Source of the DNA: Porphyromonadaceae bacterium
GTDB lineage: Bacteria > Bacteroidota > Bacteroidia > Bacteroidales > Paludibacteraceae
DNA: 59,473 nt
Assembly: GCA_905372135.1 (NCBI GenBank)
Contig: CAJPNS010000001.1
Span: forward strand, 1 to 59,473
Reading direction: 5' to 3'
Shown: piece after piece, positions 55,801-59,473 of the stretch
Layout of the letters: every line of letters starts with the position of its first letter
Numbering within the stretch: the first letter of the stretch is position 1
Program-made: the position numbers and the translations under genes
The notes under the pieces: generated by a model
Told to the model about the DNA's origin: nothing
The model's database searches: none
Seen by the model: only the letters and a program-made list of their open reading frames with translations

Positions 55801-56060
55801 GGCACAATGGCATCGGGTCGCTCGAAACGAATGATTTTTGCCACATATTCCAAAGTCAGAGGCTCCATATAGACCTTGTCGGCTATGTGAGTATCGGTCA
55901 TAATAGTAGCAGGGTTCGAGTTTGCCAATATCACTTCGTATCCCTCTTCTTTCAGAGCAAGACAAGCCTGCGTTCCCGCATAGTCGAACTCCGCCGCCTG
56001 CCCTATCACTATCGGTCCCGAGCCGATTACCATTACCTTTTTTATGTCTGTGCGTTTCAT
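52863..56060 (-). CDS. carB: Carbamoyl-phosphate synthase large subunit
   Basis: This enzyme makes carbamoyl phosphate from bicarbonate, ATP and ammonia from CarA, feeding arginine and pyrimidine synthesis. The 1065 residues contain the two homologous ATP-grasp halves: MVIGSGPIVIGQAAEFDYAG at the start and VVLGSGPIRIGQGIEFDYS near residue 550. The oligomerisation region lies between them, and an allosteric MGS-like domain covers ~930-1065. Length and repeats are canonical. carA is not beside it. The ~170-base leader carries a terminator-like hairpin that may attenuate expression. Confidence 0.97.
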   Translation of the reverse strand: MKRTDIKKVMVIGSGPIVIGQAAEFDYAGTQACLALKEEGYEVILANSNPATIMTDTHIADKVYMEPLTLEYVAKIIRFERPDAIVPGLGGQTGLNLAVQLAKKGILEECDVEILGTSFQSIEMAEDRELFKELCKSLGEPVLPSKIANSMEEGLAAAAEIGYPVVLRPAFTLGGTGGGFAEDEAEFCELMRNALALSPVHQVLVEKSIKGFKEIEYEVIRDKNDTAIAICNMENIDPVGVHTGDSMVVCPSQTLTNKEFQLLRDSALKIIRALKIEGGCNVQFALDPLSFNYYLIEVNPRVSRSSALASKASGYPIARVSAKIAVGFTLDEIRLDNTPASFEPALDYIVTKIPRFPFDKFSEASNTLGTQMKATGEVMSIGRTMGESLLKAVRGLETGVCHIWHKKFDDKDNDYLINYIRQATDDRLYAIAQLIRNGVDLGMIYNATKIDMFFLEKIKNIVEFEAVVKANPMDEDTLIQAKEMGFSDKYIAMCWSVGGKSYDEADIFRLRKEKGIMPVYKMIDTCASEFSAYIPYFYSTYEQENESIVSARKKIVVLGSGPIRIGQGIEFDYSTVHAIWTIQQAGYEAIVINNNPETVSTDYATSDKLYFEPLTVEDVMNIIDLEKPDGVIVTLGGQTAINLAEPLHKLGVKIIGTDVEAIDRAENRDSFEKVMNTLGIPQPKGLAVTNIPDGCRVAQDIGYPVLVRPSFVLGGRAMKIVNNEESLKKYLQTAVEINVNQPVLVDKYISGKELEVDAICDGRDVFIPGIMEHVERTGIHSGDSISVYPTFSVSQKVKDKIIDYSVRLGLEIGIIGLFNIQFIADTNDDVFVIEVNPRSSRTVPFLSKATGVDMADIATRVQLGHSLAEQGIDRVYHEEKKSWFVKAPAFSFSKIRGMDAYLSPEMKSTGEAIGYDKSLTRALYKALRSSGMNVANYGTILVTIADCDKQRALPLVKRFYDMGFNIEATKGTAKFLKDNGIRTRERRKISEGSEEIFDSLRQGHVSYVINTIDINKNMTTEDGFQIRRCAVENNVAMFTSLETVKVLLDVLEEITLGVSTIDKME

Positions 56061-56093
56061 TATATATTGGTTATTTTGTCGTTTGCCGTCTGT

Positions 56094-56139
56094 AAAAAAA
56101 GAGTAACCGCTTTATCAATAAAAATGATTACCCTTTTTT
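56094..56139 (-). promoter_or_regulatory. Terminator-like hairpin in the carB leader (possible attenuator)
   Basis: On the transcribed strand GGGTAATC pairs with GGTTACTC (two G-T pairs) over a 17-base loop, followed by seven T. A6/T7 can extend the stem. It lies ~34-74 bases before the carB ATG and inside the leader, not after any gene. A second hairpin (GCAGTT, 10 bases, AACTGC; 56157-56178) lies upstream. The layout fits transcription attenuation. Confidence 0.5.
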
Positions 56140-56229
56140 GAAAAAACAATATTTACAGCAGTTTATACACTGCAACTGCCTATTTGTAAATACATATATT
56201 ACTCTGCCGTATAACTTCATTTCGAGATG

Positions 56230-56259
56230 CAAAGATAATATTTAATTACGAATTACAAA
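56230..56259 (-). promoter_or_regulatory. carB promoter
   Basis: On the reverse strand TTTG (56259-56256), 18 bases, then TATCTTTG (56237-56230) lies about 170 bases upstream of carB. The -33 box sits inside a tandem heptanucleotide repeat. Confidence 0.55.
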
Positions 56260-56271
56260 TTACGAATTACG
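56244..56271. repeat. Four tandem heptanucleotides overlapping the carB promoter
   Basis: AATTACG, AATTACA, AATTACG, AATTACG run without gaps. They span the -33 region of the carB promoter, so copy-number change would alter promoter spacing or context. Confidence 0.75.
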
Positions 56272-56280
56272 TATAATCGT

Positions 56281-56733
56281 TTAATTGCACGGAAACGATT
56301 AAGTGAGGGCAAAAGCAAACTTGTCTGTATTTTATCGAAATGGCAACCGCTTTTTCATACATTCCCTATAGAGACAATGATACGTCGATATCAAAAAGGC
56401 TATTATCAGGCTATTGCCGACTCGCAAACCGTACCTATCGATTGCAGACCATTTATAGAATATACACTGAATATCATAGAGCAATCGCTACAAGACATAT
56501 TAAAAAATGGTGGTTTAAATGGTGGTTTAAATGGTGGTTTAAATCTGTTGCAACAAGAGATAATCTCACTAATACTAGATAATCCGTATATAAAAACGTT
56601 CGATATAGCCCAAAAGCTTAAAAGACCTGTCCGCACTATAGAAAACAACCTCCGCATTCTTAGGGAAAAAGCTATCATCGGCAGACAAGGTAGTAAAAAA
56701 AGCGGCAGATGGATAGTAAATCAATCCTTATAA
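56281..56733 (+). pseudogene. C-terminal remnant of a Fic-family protein with winged helix
   Basis: The open frame from about 56281 reads LSKWQPLFHTFPIE and then YQKGYYQAIADSQ and PFIEYTLNIIEQSL, the region that follows the Fic core in many Fic proteins. An NGGL linker and a C-terminal winged helix (FDIAQKLKRPVRTIENNLRI) come next. The first ATG (56377) lies inside this region. The catalytic HPFxxGNGR motif is absent; a faint decayed GNGR-like stretch may lie near 56290. It is read as a truncated gene. A short expressed DNA-binding protein from 56377 (118 residues) is the alternative. Confidence 0.6.
56506..56541 (+). repeat. Three in-frame 12-bp tandem repeats
   Basis: AATGGTGGTTTA occurs three times in a row and encodes NGGL each time, as a linker between the Fic-type region and the winged helix. 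Confidence 0.9.
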
Positions 56734-56814
56734 GGTAATTGTATGGGGACGAAAAAAAAAGGGACAAACACACAAGGTTCGCCCCTTCATTTTTACATTA
56801 TTACATTCATACAT

Positions 56815-59473
56815 TTACCTTTTTACCATCTTAGCTACCATACCATCGGCTCTGACGGTGTAGACTCCTGCGGGCAGATGCGAGACTTCTACCTTGTCGG
56901 TATCGGTGGCGTGGGCTACTTCGGTGCCGTACATATCGTATATACGTATGGTACGAGCCGTAGCCGAGAGGTATAGCACCTCTGCCACGGGGGTAGGGTA
57001 GAGAGTGAGCTGAGGCTCGGCAGCGGCTTCGGCTATATCGGTAGCGGAGCACTTATGCTTGCCCTTAGTAGGGGGTATATCGGTATCGCCGTCGTCGTAC
57101 TGCACCATCCAGTTTTTGTCGATAGCATTCTGTGCATTGGAGGCAAGGACGGTGTCGTTGTACGACGACAAAGAGTCGTGTACGGGATATATCCTCGCAT
57201 AGTCTGACAGATCCCTATAGGGCAGGGCACAGTAGATATCGTCGAGAGCGGCGGTAGTAAACTTGTTGCCGTAGCAATATAAATACTTCAACTTCGTATT
57301 GTTCGACAGGTCGAGGCTGCTAAGTTTATTGCCGTAACAAACTAACCTTTCCAACTGCTTATTGTTCGATACGTCGAGACTGCTAAGTGGATTTTTGGAA
57401 CACTCTAACTCCTCCAACAGCGTATTGTTCGATACGTCGAGGCTGCTAAGCTGATTGTCGTTGCAATGTAACGTCGTCAACTGCGTATTGTGCGATACAT
57501 CGATGGCGGTGAGGTTAGTTCCGTTACCTTCGCAAATGAAGCCCGTTATATCGCCATAGACGGTCATCTCAGTTCCGTCGGCGGTGAAGGCTCCGCCTAC
57601 CCAGTCTGTGTCGTCGGGGATGATGTCTCGCGTATTGCTGCCGCTTACGATACGGATGGGTGTGCCGTCAGCGGCGGCTTTGAAGTCGAGCTTTATAGTC
57701 GAGTCTTCGGCGACGGTAAGGGTGATATAGCGGCTCATATTAAGTTCGGGATGTGGCGTGCCGCATACGTATGTACCCGTAGTATGTATGTCGGTATCGC
57801 CGCCGCCGTCGTCTTCGTAGTACTGTACCTGCCAGTTTTTATCGATAGCGTTCTGTGCATTGGTGGCAAGGACGGTGTCGTTGTACGACGACGAAGAGTC
57901 GTATACGGGATATATTCCCGCATAGTCTGACGGATCCCTATCGGGCAGGGCACAGTAGATATCGTCGAGAGCGGCGGTAGAGAAGTTGTTGCCGTAGCAA
58001 TTTAACGTCGTCAACTGCGTATTGTTCGATACGTCGAGGGCGGTGAGCTTATTGGAGGAACAATTTAACATCTCTAACTGCGTATTGTTCGATACGTCGA
58101 GGCTCGTGAGCTTATTGGAGGAACAATCCAACCTCTTCAACTGCGTATTGTTCGACAGGTCGAGGGCGGTGAGATTTTCTCCGTTTTGTTGGCACTCGAA
58201 GCCAATTATATCGCCATAGACGGTAATCTCGGTGCCGTCGGCGGTGTAGTAGGTAGTGCCTTTCCAACTTGTGCCGACGATGATGTTTTGTGTATTGCTG
58301 CCGCTTACGATACGTATGGGGGTAATTGCTTGGGCTGCCATGAAGTCGAGCTTTATCGCCTCGCCGCTACCAACGGTAAGGGTGATATAGCGGCTCATAT
58401 TAGGCTCGATATGTGGTGTACCGCAGACGTAGATACCGTTGGTAAGGATATCGGTATTGTCTTGCCAGTACTGCACCTTCCAGTTTTTGGCGGTAGCGTT
58501 CTGTTTGTTGGTGGCGAGGACGGTAGCGTGATTCGACGACGAAGAGTCGTATACCGGCTCTATGTCTCCTTCTTCCTTGCCTCTTCTATCGGGCAGAGCA
58601 CAGTAGATATCGTCGAGTGCGTCGGTAGTGAAAGCGTTGCCATAGCAATATAATATCTTCAAATCCGTATTATTCGACAAGTCGAGGCTGCTAAGCCGAT
58701 TGTTGGAACAATCCAATTTCGTCAAATATCCATTGTTCCATACACTAAGTATACTAAGTTGATTGTTGCTACAATATAACTCTTCCAACCACATGTTCTG
58801 CGATACGTCGAGGGTATTGAGATTATTGCCGTAACAATTTAACTCCTTCAACAGCACATTGTTTACTACAATGAGGCTGCTAAGCCGATTTCTGAAGCAA
58901 ATCAACTTTGTCAGTTTTGTATTGTTCGATACATCGAGGCTGCTAAGCCGATTGTCTTGACAACTTAAACTTGTCAACTCCGTATTGTGCGATACGTCGA
59001 TGTCAGTGAGGTTTCCGTGGTTTCCGTCGCAACTGAAGTCGGTTATATCTCCGTAGACTTTTATAGTAGTACCGGTGGCGGTGATGGTGGTATAGGTCGA
59101 GCTTGTGCCGACGGTGATGTTTTGTGTCGTGTTGCCCCTTACGATACGTACGGGAGTGTTATTTGTGGCTGCCGAAAGGAATAAGTGTATAGTCGAGTCT
59201 CTTTCGACAGTAAGGGTGATATAGCTGTCCATATTTGGGGGGCATATATAGCTACCCGTAGTAGCGGGTATGTCGGCATCGTTTTTATAGTACTGTACTT
59301 TCCAGTTCTTGGCGATAGCGTTCGCCTTGTTGGTGGCAAGGACGATAGCGTGATTCGACGACGTATCGCTGTATACCGGCTGTATTCTTGCATTGTCCGA
59401 CGCTTGCCTAACCGGCAAAGCACAGTAGATATCGTCGAGAGCCTGAATGGAGAAGTTGTTGTCGTGGCAATAT
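56815..59473 (-). CDS. Modular leucine-rich repeat protein with T9SS sorting domain (N-terminus outside window)
   Basis: The frame is open from the stop at 56815 through the right window edge, so the N-terminus is missing; at least 885 residues are present. Three complete modules and part of a fourth repeat at ~220-270-residue spacing. Each has an LRR block (LTSLDVSNNTQL then LNCSSNKL), the conserved LDDIYCALPDR segment and a beta-rich block with YITLTV, IRIVSGSNTQ and VYGDI. The last ~70 residues (LYPTPVAEVLYL, RIYDMYGTEV, LPAGVYTVRADG) are a Por/type IX sorting domain. It is probably a surface adhesin; the ligand is unknown. Confidence 0.85.
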   Translation of the reverse strand, partial: YCHDNNFSIQALDDIYCALPVRQASDNARIQPVYSDTSSNHAIVLATNKANAIAKNWKVQYYKNDADIPATTGSYICPPNMDSYITLTVERDSTIHLFLSAATNNTPVRIVRGNTTQNITVGTSSTYTTITATGTTIKVYGDITDFSCDGNHGNLTDIDVSHNTELTSLSCQDNRLSSLDVSNNTKLTKLICFRNRLSSLIVVNNVLLKELNCYGNNLNTLDVSQNMWLEELYCSNNQLSILSVWNNGYLTKLDCSNNRLSSLDLSNNTDLKILYCYGNAFTTDALDDIYCALPDRRGKEEGDIEPVYDSSSSNHATVLATNKQNATAKNWKVQYWQDNTDILTNGIYVCGTPHIEPNMSRYITLTVGSGEAIKLDFMAAQAITPIRIVSGSNTQNIIVGTSWKGTTYYTADGTEITVYGDIIGFECQQNGENLTALDLSNNTQLKRLDCSSNKLTSLDVSNNTQLEMLNCSSNKLTALDVSNNTQLTTLNCYGNNFSTAALDDIYCALPDRDPSDYAGIYPVYDSSSSYNDTVLATNAQNAIDKNWQVQYYEDDGGGDTDIHTTGTYVCGTPHPELNMSRYITLTVAEDSTIKLDFKAAADGTPIRIVSGSNTRDIIPDDTDWVGGAFTADGTEMTVYGDITGFICEGNGTNLTAIDVSHNTQLTTLHCNDNQLSSLDVSNNTLLEELECSKNPLSSLDVSNNKQLERLVCYGNKLSSLDLSNNTKLKYLYCYGNKFTTAALDDIYCALPYRDLSDYARIYPVHDSLSSYNDTVLASNAQNAIDKNWMVQYDDGDTDIPPTKGKHKCSATDIAEAAAEPQLTLYPTPVAEVLYLSATARTIRIYDMYGTEVAHATDTDKVEVSHLPAGVYTVRADGMVAKMVKR

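Noticed and set aside
1..59473. CRISPR arrays, rRNA genes and complete insertion sequences
   Set aside because: No regularly spaced repeats, no rRNA-like sequence and no full transposase with inverted ends were seen on either strand.

Overview
The window reads as chromosome from a Bacteroidota bacterium, most likely of the order Bacteroidales. Three things point there. Nearly every intergenic region carries the Bacteroidales -7 promoter box TAnnTTTG, often with a TTTG or TTG box about 20 bases upstream. The complex I genes are of the nuoA-B-CD-H type with fused C and D subunits. A secreted leucine-rich repeat protein ends in a type IX secretion (Por) sorting domain. Species cannot be fixed from the sequence alone.

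Layout. 0-12 kb is a housekeeping stretch: the N-terminus of an S41 peptidase, an NlpE-like lipoprotein, OsmC, DUF2027/Smr, pth, an S4 RNA-binding protein, a 1196-residue MMPL transporter/acyltransferase fusion, a GNAT, pnp, a second GNAT and a cytoplasmic transglutaminase-like protein. 12-15.7 kb holds nuoA, nuoB, nuoCD and nuoH, after which the complex I operon stops; nuoI-N are not in the window. 15.7-28.1 kb is an accessory block: a secreted transglutaminase-like lipoprotein, a TetR-controlled efflux operon (TolC, HlyD, two ABC ATPases, two ABC-2 permeases) bracketed by a ~145-bp imperfect direct repeat, a small outer-membrane barrel protein and two paralogous secreted HExxH zincins. 28.1-42.5 kb is mixed: DUF417, a flavin-binding NimA-like protein, a Cys-rich CWC protein, tRNA-Lys, hpt, AsmA, a degenerate HisG-like protein, a GH13 glycosidase, an EptA-like transferase, an O-antigen-ligase-like protein, a beta-helix-type lipoprotein and an Xaa-Pro aminopeptidase.

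42.6-51.2 kb is the most notable region. It is an AT-rich defence island holding a compact DNA phosphorothioation (Dnd) operon: dndC, dndD, a gene fusing a DndE domain to a HerA/FtsK-type ATPase, a four-helix membrane protein, a dndB-type DGQHR gene and a HARE-HTH/Mrr-type restriction nuclease. All six genes overlap or lie within 5 bases of each other, and neither dndA nor dndFGH is present. A possible truncated transposase zinc ribbon lies on its left. On its right are a broken relaxase-like gene and tRNA-Asp, which suggests arrival by horizontal transfer.

51.4-59.5 kb holds a DUF1015 gene, carB with a terminator-like leader hairpin, a truncated Fic-type gene with in-frame 12-bp repeats, and the C-terminal part of a modular leucine-rich repeat protein running off the right edge.

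How the island probably works (inference): DndC and DndD with the DndE domain would put sulfur into the DNA backbone using a cysteine desulfurase encoded elsewhere. The DGQHR protein would regulate, and the Mrr-type nuclease would cut unmodified incoming DNA in place of DndFGH. The HerA motor and the membrane protein are the parts without an obvious counterpart in the classic system.
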